A stretch of DNA of 64,000 nucleotides from an uncultured Eubacterium sp. (GTDB taxonomy: Bacteria > Bacillota > Clostridia > Lachnospirales > Lachnospiraceae): the NCBI GenBank assembly GCA_947089855.1, contig CAMUML010000008.1:31540-95539 (forward strand), written 5' to 3'. Position 1 is the first letter of the stretch. Each line of letters starts with the position of its first letter. Below are positions 1 to 9,700 of the stretch, one piece after another. The notes beneath the pieces are model-generated. The model saw only the letters and a program-made list of their open reading frames with translations, made no database searches and was not told where the DNA came from. Both the position numbers and the translations under genes were made by a program.

Positions 1-1867
1 AGCGGCCAGCCTGCTGCAGATAGGCTATGCGGCAGCGGCATCCGGCATCCAGGCAAAAGCAGCGGCATCCGGTTCCAGCGCTGCCGGCCCGCAAGGGCCA
101 AAGTACAACGAAGAAGGGACACAGGTCAGCTATACCAACCTTTATTTTGGCAGCTACCCGCAGGCAGAGGTAACCGGGGATGCCCTGACACCGGCGGTAA
201 CCGGCGCTTCGTACGACAGTTATGGGGATGCATGGGTAGATGGGGTCAAATACCGCCGTATCCGCGCGGCAGATACCAATAACGACGAACAGTTTGGGGA
301 CAGCGCCTACCGGTATTTTAAATGGGAGCGGATCAAATGGCGGGTGCTGGCCAATGATGGTAAAACGCTGTATGTGCTGGCCGATAAAGGGTTAGACTGC
401 CAAAGCTACCATGAAATGGGGGCGGCGGTCACCTGGGCAGACTGTTCCTTGCGCAAATGGCTAAACGGGGCATTTTACCGCACAGCCTTTGACAGCAATG
501 AGCGGGATGCAGTGGTACGCCAGGAAGTCGATAATACCGCTTATGCACAGGGGCAGGCATCCGTTATGCAGCTTCTTGCCGCGGATGGTGCGCAGGCGGA
601 CACAAAAGGCAGCGCCACGCAGGATTATGTCTATATCCTGTCAATGGCAGAAGTATCCAACCAGGCGTATGGGTTCCCGGCAGCCATCCAAAACCCGTCC
701 CCATGCCGCCAGATTATGGCCAGCGATTATGCCTATGCAATGGGCGCACGTTTAGGCGGGCAGGAGCAGGGGCCTGGGGACCAGTGCTGCTGGTGGTGGC
801 TGCGCAACCCGGCCGCAGGAGAGGCGGACGCGAACCGGTATGCGGCGTTAATGGGCAATACCGGATCCTTTTCCCTGTATGGCCTGGTGGAAAACAAATA
901 CCGGGCAGTCGTCCCAGTGCTGCATATCAGCCTGGATTCCGGCGCCTGGCAGCGGGCGGACGATGCATCCAGCGGTTCCGGCGGCGGGGAAGCGGCTGCA
1001 AAGCCACTGACGGTCAGTGCGCCAAATATGCAGCGCAGCCAGAATGTCGCAGCTTTTGATGTGGAAGCGCAAGGCGGGCTTACCAGTGATTACGACTACC
1101 AGTGGTACTATGCCCCTTCCGATACCGGAAGCGGCCACCCGATCAGCGAGTCGGATTATAAGTCCATCGTATGGCAGGGCAAAGCGCTCTATATTGATTT
1201 AAAAGCAGACGATGTGCCGGACGGGCTGTATTTGTACTGTGCGGTTAGCGATGGGCGTACTACGGTGGAAAGCAGCCGTATCTGGTTTTCCAAAAAGAAA
1301 AAGAACCAGACGATTACCTATAACAAAGGGAGCATTGAAAACGGGCAGCTGGTGTATGGGGCTACCGTAAAGTTAAAGGCAAAAAGCAATGGGGCGGCGT
1401 CGCGGATTTCTTATAAGAGCAGTAATTCCAAGATACTGTCGGTGAGTGCGTCGGGAAAGCTGAAAGCTAAAAAATATGGGAAAGCAACGGTTACGATTAC
1501 TGCTTCGGATTCGCCGGTGGATGAGTATGGCAAGACGGCGTTGAAGCTGCCTTTGACGGTTGTCCCGAAACAGGTGCAGGTGACAAGGATTAAGCTTGGA
1601 AGGAATGAACTTGGGAAAGTGTCCAGTGTATATTTGGAATGGAAAAAAGACCGGACGGTGGATGGGTTCCAGTATAATGTGGCTTATAATAAGAATTATA
1701 CGAATAGTACGAATGGGGAGAAAGAAGGGAAGGATCATTTTATGAATTTGAAATATTTGGATGTCAGTAAGGATAAGCTGTATATCCGGGTGCGGACGTT
1801 TAAGAAGGTTGGCAAGAAGGCTTATTATGGGAAGTGGAGCAAGAGTTATATGCTGTCCATTAAGTAG
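1..1867 (+). CDS. Secreted DUF6273 / Ig-like repeat protein (5' end outside window)
   Basis: The reading frame is open from base 2, so the gene starts before the window. The first visible residues are an Ala-rich stretch (QIGYAAAASGIQAKAAASG) that looks like the end of a signal peptide, so probably only about 10-25 residues are missing. Visible residues ~40-315 resemble the DUF6273 family: YFGSYPQAEV, IKWRVLANDGKTLYVL and the W-x(4)-LRKWLNGAFYRTAF block are its typical features. An Ig-like segment follows (~335-430), then a Big_2-like repeat (~440-520, SSNSKILSVSASGKLKAK) and a Fn3-like C-terminus (~525-621). Role is unknown; an extracellular or wall-associated protein is inferred. There is no sorting motif. 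The stop is followed by a run of nine G and a large palindromic repeat. Codon choice becomes strongly G/A-rich in the last 500 bases. Confidence 0.8.
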   Translation, partial: AASLLQIGYAAAASGIQAKAAASGSSAAGPQGPKYNEEGTQVSYTNLYFGSYPQAEVTGDALTPAVTGASYDSYGDAWVDGVKYRRIRAADTNNDEQFGDSAYRYFKWERIKWRVLANDGKTLYVLADKGLDCQSYHEMGAAVTWADCSLRKWLNGAFYRTAFDSNERDAVVRQEVDNTAYAQGQASVMQLLAADGAQADTKGSATQDYVYILSMAEVSNQAYGFPAAIQNPSPCRQIMASDYAYAMGARLGGQEQGPGDQCCWWWLRNPAAGEADANRYAALMGNTGSFSLYGLVENKYRAVVPVLHISLDSGAWQRADDASSGSGGGEAAAKPLTVSAPNMQRSQNVAAFDVEAQGGLTSDYDYQWYYAPSDTGSGHPISESDYKSIVWQGKALYIDLKADDVPDGLYLYCAVSDGRTTVESSRIWFSKKKKNQTITYNKGSIENGQLVYGATVKLKAKSNGAASRISYKSSNSKILSVSASGKLKAKKYGKATVTITASDSPVDEYGKTALKLPLTVVPKQVQVTRIKLGRNELGKVSSVYLEWKKDRTVDGFQYNVAYNKNYTNSTNGEKEGKDHFMNLKYLDVSKDKLYIRVRTFKKVGKKAYYGKWSKSYMLSIK

Positions 1868-1868
1868 A

Positions 1869-1877
1869 GGGGGGGGG
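1869..1877. repeat. Homopolymer run of nine G
   Basis: Nine consecutive G directly after the stop codon of the DUF6273 gene and just before the palindromic element. It is one of four G9 runs found in the window (also 11504, 37645 and 58935). This one has no obvious coding or ribosome-binding role. Confidence 0.7.
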
Positions 1878-1878
1878 A

Positions 1879-2137
1879 GGTGGCCTCCCGGACGCTGCAT
1901 CCAGAAGCTGGGGCTTCCCTGCTATGCCGCTGCGAAATGCAGGAACCTCTAAGCATTCTGTGCCAAGGTTATTGGTACCGGACGGACCGGGGATTGACCC
2001 GCCGTCCGTGGCGGCAATCCCCTTTTCCTGGCATCCATGCCAGGAAATTCTGACAGCGGCAGAATGCTAAGAGGTTCCAGCATTTCTCCGCAGGCATAGC
2101 AGGGAAGCCCCAGCTTCTGGGTGCGGATGTTTTTTTG
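1879..2137 (+). repeat. Long palindromic repeat element, copy 1
   Basis: The core is a 220-bp inverted repeat (1901-2120) whose 26-nt outer arms pair perfectly (left arm starts CCAGAAGCTGGGGCTT). Inside are two smaller hairpins, one closed by GGGGATTG/CAATCCCC and one by CCTGGC/GCCAGG, plus a second pair of imperfect arms containing AAGCATTCTG/CAGAATGCT. A near-identical copy lies in opposite orientation at 63386-63643, also with a 220-bp core, and a one-arm fragment at 44176-44240. The right end reads TGCGGATGTTTTTTTG, so on the + strand the whole structure could end transcription of the upstream gene. No ORF in it looks real. It could be a MITE/REP-type repeat or a structured RNA; its class is unrecognised. 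Confidence 0.8.
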
Positions 2138-2299
2138 TAGCAGTGTATGGGGGTTTTAGCTGAGGCGAGATGCGGGCAGGAGGAGGTTCGTTTGGGAGAA
2201 AGTTTGGTTTGGATGGAAGGATAAGCGGGAAATAGTGGATAAAAAGGGAAATTGGAAACTTTGGCGAAGGAAGTGGTTTAGCAGGATGGTGGGGCTTTT

Positions 2300-3247
2300 G
2301 TGTTAGGGAAAAAGAAGGCGGATAGGAAGAGGAAAGGGCGGATGCAGGGGACGGCTTTGGCGGATGCCAGGATACCGGTGGATGGGTTGTATGCGCAAGA
2401 GATGATTGCTACTGTGCCGTTGGCGGATGGGATGCTGGGTGCGGTGCCGTATCCGGAATTGGAGGTTACGACCCAGCAGCTTGCGGGCAAGCGGAGTGCG
2501 GTGGAAATTGGGACGGCTAGTATTATTGGAAGCAGGAAGTCGCAGCAGGATTCGGTGTTTGGGTATGCGTCGGATGGATATGCGCTGGGGATTGTCTGTG
2601 ATGGTATGGGCGGCCTGTCTGGCGGTGAGGTGGCTAGCCGCGTTGCTTTGGAGAGTTTGGCCGATGCGTGGTTTGCGCAGCAGGATGTTTCGGATATACC
2701 GGCCTTTTTCCGTAGGGAGGCAATCAGTGCGGATGAAAAAGTATACCGGCAGGAAGCGATGGATGGCAGCAGGCTTCAGGCGGGTACGACGATTGTAGCG
2801 GCGGTTGTGCGTAAGAAGGAGCTGTATTGGCTTTCGGTCGGCGACAGCAAGTTGTATTTTATCCGGGGGCAGGAGATCTTGTCGCTGAATGTAGAACATA
2901 ATTATAGAATGCAGCTAAATACGATGCTGCGCCAGGGTAAGCTGACGGCGCAGGAGTATGCGGCGGAAGAGTACCGTGCGGAAGCCCTAACCAGTTATTT
3001 GGGCATAGGAAGCCTGTCGCAGATGGATATTAGTACGAAGGCATATCCGCTGGCGGACGGGGATGTTATCCTGCTGGCCAGCGACGGGCTGTACCGCAGC
3101 CTGAGTGAAGAAGAAATCCTTGCGATTGTAAGAAGGAACGGGCAGGATATGCAGCAGGCGGCGCAGGCTTTGACTGCGGCTGTTAAGGGGCGGAAAAAAC
3201 AGGATAACACTTCAGTAGTCATTTTGCGCATTACAATGGAGAATTAG
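2300..3247 (+). CDS. PP2C-family protein serine/threonine phosphatase
   Basis: Cytosolic metal-dependent phosphatase expected to reverse phosphorylation by the PASTA kinase encoded two genes downstream. PP2C motifs appear in order: SRKSQQDS near residue 78, the metal-binding VCDGMGGLSGG near 102, SVGDSKLYFI near 180, LASDGLY near 260 and QDNTSVVIL near the end; 315 aa is normal for a single-domain enzyme. A GTG at 2300 preceded by GGTGGGG gives the longest form. An ATG at 2342, preceded by AGAGGAAAGGG, is an equally plausible start; the first ~65 residues are not part of the catalytic fold. The stop is two bases from the next start, so it is probably co-transcribed with the FHA gene. The 160 bases upstream, back to the palindrome, are purine-rich with no clear promoter. 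Confidence 0.88.
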   Translation: MLGKKKADRKRKGRMQGTALADARIPVDGLYAQEMIATVPLADGMLGAVPYPELEVTTQQLAGKRSAVEIGTASIIGSRKSQQDSVFGYASDGYALGIVCDGMGGLSGGEVASRVALESLADAWFAQQDVSDIPAFFRREAISADEKVYRQEAMDGSRLQAGTTIVAAVVRKKELYWLSVGDSKLYFIRGQEILSLNVEHNYRMQLNTMLRQGKLTAQEYAAEEYRAEALTSYLGIGSLSQMDISTKAYPLADGDVILLASDGLYRSLSEEEILAIVRRNGQDMQQAAQALTAAVKGRKKQDNTSVVILRITMEN

Positions 3248-3249
3248 AC

Positions 3250-4104
3250 ATGATTTTAAAAAGATGCAATAACGGGCACTATTATGACGGTGAAATCTAT
3301 AAAGAATGCCCGGAGTGTATGGGCGCAGGCCGGCAGCCTTTTATGCAGGCGCCTGCACCGTCCTATGGCGATTATGCGGATGAGGATTCGGTAACCGTAG
3401 CGCTGCCGCGTACCCCATCAGGCAGGAGGCCGGCAGGTGCGGGGGCATTTGACGACGATCCGGCCACGGCTGCGCTGGCTGGGGGCTTATCGGGCAGGAG
3501 GCCGGCAGGCGGGGGTATTTTTGACGACGATCCGGTAACGGCTGCCATGCCGCATACCCCGCCAGGCAGGAAACCGGCAGGTGCGGGTATCTTTGACGAC
3601 GGCCCGGTAACGGCTGCCATGCCACGTACCCCGCCAGGCCAGAAATCGGCAGGTGCGGGCGTGTTTGACGACAGTCCAGCCACGGCTGCCATGCCGCAAA
3701 AGCCGCAAAAACCGGTGCGCAAGCAGGGGCTGAAACCGGTTGTGGGGTGGCTGTTATGTATACAGGGGATGGACATTGGAAACAGCTTTACCGTCCGGCT
3801 GGGCAAAAATTTTATCGGCAGGTCTTCGGAGATGGAAATTGCGCTGCATGGGGATGAAGGTATTGCAATGGAAAAGCATGCCGCGGTTTATTATGTGCCG
3901 AAACAGCGGCGGTTTGCGGTAGAACCGGGGCTGTCCGGGCGGCCGTTTTATGTAAACCGCAATGCGGTTACACGCCCGATTTGGATTAAGCAGCATGATA
4001 TTATAACGCTGGGGAATGCCAGCTTAATGTTTTTCCCGTGCTGTGGGGAGCATTTCAGCTGGGAAGAACTGATCCGAAGGCGTAAGCAAAACCAGGGGCG
4101 GTAA
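3250..4104 (+). CDS. Zinc-ribbon FHA-domain protein with Thr-rich tandem repeats
   Basis: Three parts are visible in 284 aa. Residues 5-24 hold a C-x(3)-H...C-x2-C zinc-ribbon-like motif (RCNNGHYYD..., CPEC) common at the front of Firmicutes FHA proteins. Residues ~45-155 are four ~24-residue tandem repeats, each with an acidic DD[DGS]P[VA]TAA[ML] block and, in most, a PxTP[PS]G block. Residues ~165-275 are a forkhead-associated domain (IGRSSEM, then AMEKHAAV in place of the usual SRxH, then FYVNRN). FHA domains bind phosphothreonine. The gene lies between a PP2C phosphatase and a PASTA kinase, so a role as kinase substrate or adaptor is likely; that the repeat threonines are phosphorylated is inference. 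Confidence 0.82.
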   Translation: MILKRCNNGHYYDGEIYKECPECMGAGRQPFMQAPAPSYGDYADEDSVTVALPRTPSGRRPAGAGAFDDDPATAALAGGLSGRRPAGGGIFDDDPVTAAMPHTPPGRKPAGAGIFDDGPVTAAMPRTPPGQKSAGAGVFDDSPATAAMPQKPQKPVRKQGLKPVVGWLLCIQGMDIGNSFTVRLGKNFIGRSSEMEIALHGDEGIAMEKHAAVYYVPKQRRFAVEPGLSGRPFYVNRNAVTRPIWIKQHDIITLGNASLMFFPCCGEHFSWEELIRRRKQNQGR

Positions 4105-4217
4105 ATACCAGCAACAATCAAATATAGCAGTGTTTACGGTGCAAGGCCGTCTGTGAAAACAGGCTGGATAAGGCCGGGCGCCAAATCAGCAGCAAGGAAA
4201 ACAGGGGGTGGCAGGAT

Positions 4218-6716
4218 ATGGCAAGATGTATGGGCTGTATGGCAGAGATCGCACAGGATGAACGGATTTGCCGCTACTGCGGGTACCAGAAAGGGACAGA
4301 TGTAAAAGAAGCGTATTATTTGCTGCCGGGCACAGTGCTAAAGGAGAAATTCCTGGTAGGGCGGGTGCTTGGCTACGGCGGCTTTGGCGTTACTTATATC
4401 GGATGGGATGGGGTGCTGCACCGCAAGGTGGCGGTGAAAGAATACCTGCCCAGCGATTTTGCAACCCGCAGCTATGGTTCAAGACGGGTAACCGTGTTTT
4501 CGGGGGAGGCCGCGGAGCAGTTCCAGGCGGGCCTGGAAAGCTTTTTATACGAGGCAAGGCGGCTGGCCAAATTTAATACGGTTGCAGAAACCGTGGATAT
4601 TTACGACTGTTTTGAGGAAAACGGAAGCGGGTATATCGTCATGGAGTATCTGGACGGTGCAACGGTAAAGGAAGTGCTGCGCAAACGCAAACGGATTTCC
4701 GTCAGCCAGGCACGCTCGATCGCACTTTCTGTCTTACAGGGCTTGTCTGCCGTACACAAAGAAGGGATTATCCACCGCGATATTGCGCCGGATAATATTT
4801 TTATTACAAAGGCAGGCAAGGTCAAGATCCTGGATTTTGGCGCCGCCAGATATGCGACAGCGGTGCAGTCCAAAAGCTTGTCCGTTATCCTAAAGCCCGG
4901 TTTTGCACCGGAAGAACAGTACCGCAGCCGCGGCGAGCAGGGCCCCTGGACGGACGTCTATGCCCTTGGCGCGACGCTTTACTGTATGATTACCGGCAAA
5001 CGGCCGGAAGAATCGATTCAAAGGCTTGCGGAAGACCATGTCAAGCCGCCGTCTGAATTGGGCATTGAAATTGATGCAAATATGGAAAATGCCATTATGA
5101 ACAGCCTAAATGTCCGCAAAGAATACCGGATCCAGGATGCAGGGGCTTTTTACATGGCGCTGCAGGGTACCGAAGATGTCGAACGTATTATAGAAAAAAC
5201 AGATAAAAAATTAAACTGGAAACTGCCGCTTTGGATGAAATTAACAGCCGCAGCCGCCGGCGTGCTGGTATGCGTCTGTATCGGGCTGTTTGCAACGGGA
5301 AACCTTGGATTTACCAAAAAAGAAATCGCAAGCGCAGACGGTATGGCGGCACTAAGCGGTACCCAGCGCTATGTCCCAAATGTTTCTGGAATGGGCTATG
5401 AACAGGCGCAGGCGTTATTAAAAGAAAAGGATTTAAACCTGATTATTAGCGGCATGAATTATAGCGAACGGATTGAAAAAAATAAAATCTTAAGCCAAAA
5501 GCCAAGGGACGGCGCAGTGGCGGAAGCAGAAGAAACGATCCAGGTAATTATGAGCGGCGGGCAGGAAGAAGTCATGATGCCCGATCTGGCCGGTTTGACC
5601 AAGGAAGAAGCAAAACAGCTGATCGCCGGGCAAAACCTGGTCTGTGGCAAAGGCGGCATCAGTGAAGAATACAGCGATGTCGTGCAAAAAGGCAGGGTCA
5701 TTACACAAAGTATCCCTGCGGAAGAGCGCATCCCTGTCCAGACGGAAATTTCCCTGTCCATTTCGTTAGGCAGTTTATCGGAAGAAACGGCCCTTTTAAA
5801 TGTGCCAGACCTTACCGGCATTACGAAGGAACAGGCTATGAAACGGCTGGGCAAATTAAAGGAGGAACATGGATTTACTTATTCGCTGGGTGAAGTGAAA
5901 AATAAATACAGCACAAAAGTGAAAAAAGGCAAGATTATCAGCCAAAGCCCGAAAGCCGTGGAACAGGTACGTACGAATGAGCCAATCAGCCTTGTAATCA
6001 GCAAGGGGCCGGAGATGGTACAGGTACCGGAACTGGTTTATCTGACCAAGGACCAGGCATTGAAAAAGCTGCAAAAGGCAGGGCTTACCGCAAAGGTTGC
6101 AACCGCTTACAGTGACCAGGCGGCGGCAGGGCTTGTTTTGCAGCAGAGTGTAAAGGCGGATGCGAAAGCGGAGAAAGGCAGCCAGGTGACGGTTACGGTC
6201 AGCCTTGGAAAAGAGCCGGTGCAGCAGGGTACAGGCAGCGGGGCTGGCGCAGGTACGGGCGGCAGTGGAACTGGCACGGGCGGCAGTACAGGCACGGGCG
6301 GCAATACGGGCAGCGCAGGCGCAGGATCTGGCGGCTATACAGGCGGCGCAGCCACAGGGGCTGGCGCAGGTACGGGCGGCAGTGGAACTGGCACGGGCGG
6401 CAGTACAGGTACGGGATCTGGCGGCACTACGGGCGGCACAGGCAGTGGAACTGGCACGGGCGGTAGTGCAGGCACGGGATCTGGCGGCACTACGGGCGGC
6501 GGAGCTGGAAGTGGCGGCACTACAGGCGGCACAGGCGGCAACACAGGCGGAGCCGGAAGCGGCGGCACGGGCGGCACAGGCGGAACCAGGCCTGGCGGCA
6601 ATACCAGTGGAAACGGAAGCGGCGGCAATGCAGGCGGAAGCGCCCAGCCACCGTCAGGCAATACCGGCGGAAACCGGGCGATCCTGCCGGATGGCGGAAG
6701 CTTTATTGTCGAGTAG
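4218..6716 (+). CDS. Membrane Ser/Thr protein kinase with four PASTA domains
   Basis: 832 aa. An N-terminal four-Cys zinc ribbon (CMGC...CRYC, residues 4-21) is followed by a Hanks-type kinase domain (~38-300): G-rich loop LGYGGFG, catalytic Lys74 in VAVKEYLP, catalytic loop HRDIAPDN with Asp188, and DFG at Asp206. One membrane helix lies at ~337-357. Outside are four PASTA repeats (~378-445, 446-515, 520-592, 594-660; PASTA binds muropeptides or lipid II in characterised homologues) and a ~150-residue Gly/Thr/Ser tail ending ILPDGGSFIVE with no sorting motif. HRDIAPDN lacks the usual KPEN lysine, as in a common Firmicutes subgroup. The zinc ribbon is not in classical PrkC/PknB, so no symbol is given. 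The 113 bases before it contain no recognised element; the ATG at 4218 follows AGGGGG. BspA-like gene 1 starts 27 bases after its stop. Confidence 0.9.
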   Translation: MARCMGCMAEIAQDERICRYCGYQKGTDVKEAYYLLPGTVLKEKFLVGRVLGYGGFGVTYIGWDGVLHRKVAVKEYLPSDFATRSYGSRRVTVFSGEAAEQFQAGLESFLYEARRLAKFNTVAETVDIYDCFEENGSGYIVMEYLDGATVKEVLRKRKRISVSQARSIALSVLQGLSAVHKEGIIHRDIAPDNIFITKAGKVKILDFGAARYATAVQSKSLSVILKPGFAPEEQYRSRGEQGPWTDVYALGATLYCMITGKRPEESIQRLAEDHVKPPSELGIEIDANMENAIMNSLNVRKEYRIQDAGAFYMALQGTEDVERIIEKTDKKLNWKLPLWMKLTAAAAGVLVCVCIGLFATGNLGFTKKEIASADGMAALSGTQRYVPNVSGMGYEQAQALLKEKDLNLIISGMNYSERIEKNKILSQKPRDGAVAEAEETIQVIMSGGQEEVMMPDLAGLTKEEAKQLIAGQNLVCGKGGISEEYSDVVQKGRVITQSIPAEERIPVQTEISLSISLGSLSEETALLNVPDLTGITKEQAMKRLGKLKEEHGFTYSLGEVKNKYSTKVKKGKIISQSPKAVEQVRTNEPISLVISKGPEMVQVPELVYLTKDQALKKLQKAGLTAKVATAYSDQAAAGLVLQQSVKADAKAEKGSQVTVTVSLGKEPVQQGTGSGAGAGTGGSGTGTGGSTGTGGNTGSAGAGSGGYTGGAATGAGAGTGGSGTGTGGSTGTGSGGTTGGTGSGTGTGGSAGTGSGGTTGGGAGSGGTTGGTGGNTGGAGSGGTGGTGGTRPGGNTSGNGSGGNAGGSAQPPSGNTGGNRAILPDGGSFIVE
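6220..6690 (+). repeat. Gly/Thr/Ser-coding low-complexity tandem repeat
   Basis: Degenerate tandem DNA (units built from GGCACGGGCGGCAGTAC-like blocks) encoding the extracellular GTGGSGTGTGGST tail of the PASTA kinase. A block around 6236-6290 recurs almost unchanged at 6357-6410. Such arrays change length easily, so tail length is expected to differ between strains. Confidence 0.75.
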
Positions 6717-6743
6717 CGGCCTGGAAGTTTGGAGGATTATGTT

Positions 6744-9700
6744 ATGGGTTTAAAAAAGAAAAGGGCATTGGCCATTTTGCTTGCGCTGTGTATGGCGGCG
6801 GGCCTGGCGGCCTGGCCGGTTCATACAAAGGTAGCCCGCGCGGCGGTATTTGGGGATTACGAATATGAAACAACCAATGGGCAAGTGCAGATTACCGGTT
6901 ATACAGGGTCGGCATCCAGCCTGGCGGTTCCAGGGACAATTGGCGGGCGGACGGTTACAAGTATTAAAAACGGTACGTTTCGGGGCTGTACCAGCTTGAC
7001 GCAGGTGAGTATCCCAAACAGCGTTACCAGCATTGGGGAAGGGGCATTTTACGGCTGCACCAACCTGCGGGAAGCCAATATCCCGGCTGGGCTGACACGG
7101 ATAGAAGGGTATTTATTTGCCGGCTGTAGCAGCCTTACGGCAGTGGAAATCCCGGCTGGCGTAACAAGTATTGGCAGCAGTGCTTTTTCAGACTGTACGG
7201 GACTTTCCGGGGTTAACATTCCAGCTAGGGTAACCAGCATTGGGACAAATGCTTTCTCTGGCTGTACCAATTTGCAGGGGATTGAACTACCTGCAAATAT
7301 GGAAAGTATTGGTGCGGGTGCTTTTGCAGGTTGTGTAGCACTAACAGGGGAGATGTCAGTTCCGGCTGGCATTGGCAGTATCAATGGAAGTGTTTTTGAG
7401 GGCTGTACGGGCATAAGAGCCTTTGAGGTACCAGAAGGGATAACAGGTATAGGTGGGAGTGCTTTTGCAGGTTGTACGGGACTTAGGCATATTGATCTTC
7501 CAGTCAGTTTGATGAGCATTGGAGAATATGCATTTCAGCAATGCATCAATTTGGCGGATGTATATTATTATGGTACACAGCAACAGTGGGAAGCGGTTGA
7601 GATATTAAATGGGGCGGATAATGGGAATTCATACTTATTAAATGCTTCGATTACATATGGTGAGGAACCAGTTGTGGATCCGGAAAGAGATTTTGAATAT
7701 CGGGATTTAGAGGATGGCACAATAGAAATTATCAGCTATAGGGGATATTTAGGTATTGGTACAGTGGTGAATATTCCTGAGGAAATTAATGGTAAACGAG
7801 TAACCAGTATAGGAGAATCGGTTTTTGAAGATGACTCAAGGCTGGCAACAATTAACATACCAGAAAGTGTATTAAGTATCGGGGAGAAAGCTTTTGGTAA
7901 TTGTACTAGGTTATCAGAAATCAGCCTGCCAGAAAGTCTAACCAGTATCGGGCAAACAGCTTTTTATGGCTGTGTAGGCCTTCAGGATATTCATATTCCG
8001 TCTGGTATTACAAGTATTGAGCCATACGTTTTTGCAGAATGCACAGGGCTAACTAGGGTAAGCCTCCCATCCGGTGTAAACCGTATTGGCCAGGATTCCT
8101 TTGCGGGCTGTACCAATCTGGCACAGATCGGCATTCCGGATGGGGTAATGGAAATTGAAAGCTGGGCATTCAACGGCTGTACAGCCCTGCGCGAAGTTCG
8201 CCTTCCATCCGGATTGACTGCCATCGGGGAATACGCATTTTCCAACTGTATTAGCCTGACAGGAATCAATTTCCCGTCCAGTCTGGCCACCATTGGCCGG
8301 GCCGCCTTTTCCGGCTGTACCGGCCTGCGGGAAATCGAGCTGCCATCGGGTATTACAAGTATCGAAAATAATACGTTTTATAACTGCATGGGGCTAACCA
8401 GGGCAAGCCTTCCAGACAACGTTGCCAGCATTGGGGAGTCCGCGTTTTCCGGCTGTGCAGCACTGGCGGAGTTTAGCCTACCAGGCAGGGTAACGTCCAT
8501 TGGAAGGGAAGCCTTCCGTGGCTGTATCCTGCTGGAAAAAATTGACATCCCAGCCAGCGTAACCAGTATCCGGCTGGGCGCGTTCCAGCAGTGCGGCAGT
8601 TTAACCGATGTGTATTATTCCGGCACGAAAGAGCAGTGGAACGGGATAGAAATCAATACGACGGAAAATGAGGACCTGCTCAATGCAAACATCCATTGCA
8701 GCGACGGTACGATTCAAAGCCAGGCACGCTTTTATGATTATGAAACGCTGGACGATGGGGCCATTAAGATTACAAAGTACAAAGGTACCGAAGAAGAAGT
8801 AGCTATTCCGGCGCAACTGGGCGGCAAGCGCGTGGCACAGGTCGGTTCTGGTACGTTTGAAAATGCCGATATAAAAAAAATTACCATTCCTTCTGGCGTG
8901 TCAGTGATAAAAGGGGATGCATTTAAAAACTGTGGCAGCCTTACCGGCATTTTGGTAGACACAGGAAATCAAAACTTTGTATCGGAAAACGGTGTTTTGT
9001 TTACAAAATCAAAGGCGGAACTTATCCGATGCCCGCAGGCAAAAAGCGGCGCTTATGCAGTCCCGTCCGGTGTTGCCAAGGTAGGGGATTTTGCGTTTGA
9101 ATCTTGCAGCGGCCTTACCGAAATTACCGTTCCAGAAGGGGCGGCCCAAATCGGCCTTTCCGCCTTTGCATCCTGTGGAAATTTAAAAAACATCACCATT
9201 CCGGCCAGCGTCACCCAGATAGCGGGTAGTGCTTTTTCCACAGGGGCCGCTGGCAGTACCAAGATCGAACATGTATATTATGGCGGAACCAAAGAGCAGT
9301 GGGAGCAGATCACGGTTACCGGGGACGGGGCCGCTGATGCAGACAGCGTAAGCGGGAAATTGCGTTTATCAGATGCAACGTTCCACTTTAAAGAAGCCCC
9401 GTTGCCAGAGGAACCCGCCGATCCAAACCCGCCGGAAGCAACCACAGCTAAACAGGAACTGGAACGTTTAAAACAAGGCGACCCGCTCGCCCTGGACACT
9501 GCCCTAAGCCCTTACTTATCGGCAGGCCAGATCGACCTGGTAGAAAGCTGCCTGTTTACCTGGCTGGCTGAAATCGACAACACCTTCCAGTATTCCGGCA
9601 GCACCGGGGTCAAGGGGCGCATCCGTAAGAAAGCAGGCATCGACCCGCAGGGGAATTTTGCTTCCGGTACCGAACATGCGATTACGCATATTTCCGTAAC

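Noticed and set aside
4105-4217. Possible riboswitch in the gap before the PASTA kinase
   Set aside because: I compared it with the c-di-GMP (GEMM) consensus and saw no match; no conserved stems and no terminator.
6205-6753. 182-codon Ala-rich frame overlapping the kinase tail
   Set aside because: Shadow of Gly/Thr-rich repetitive DNA in another frame; no homologous features and no SD.
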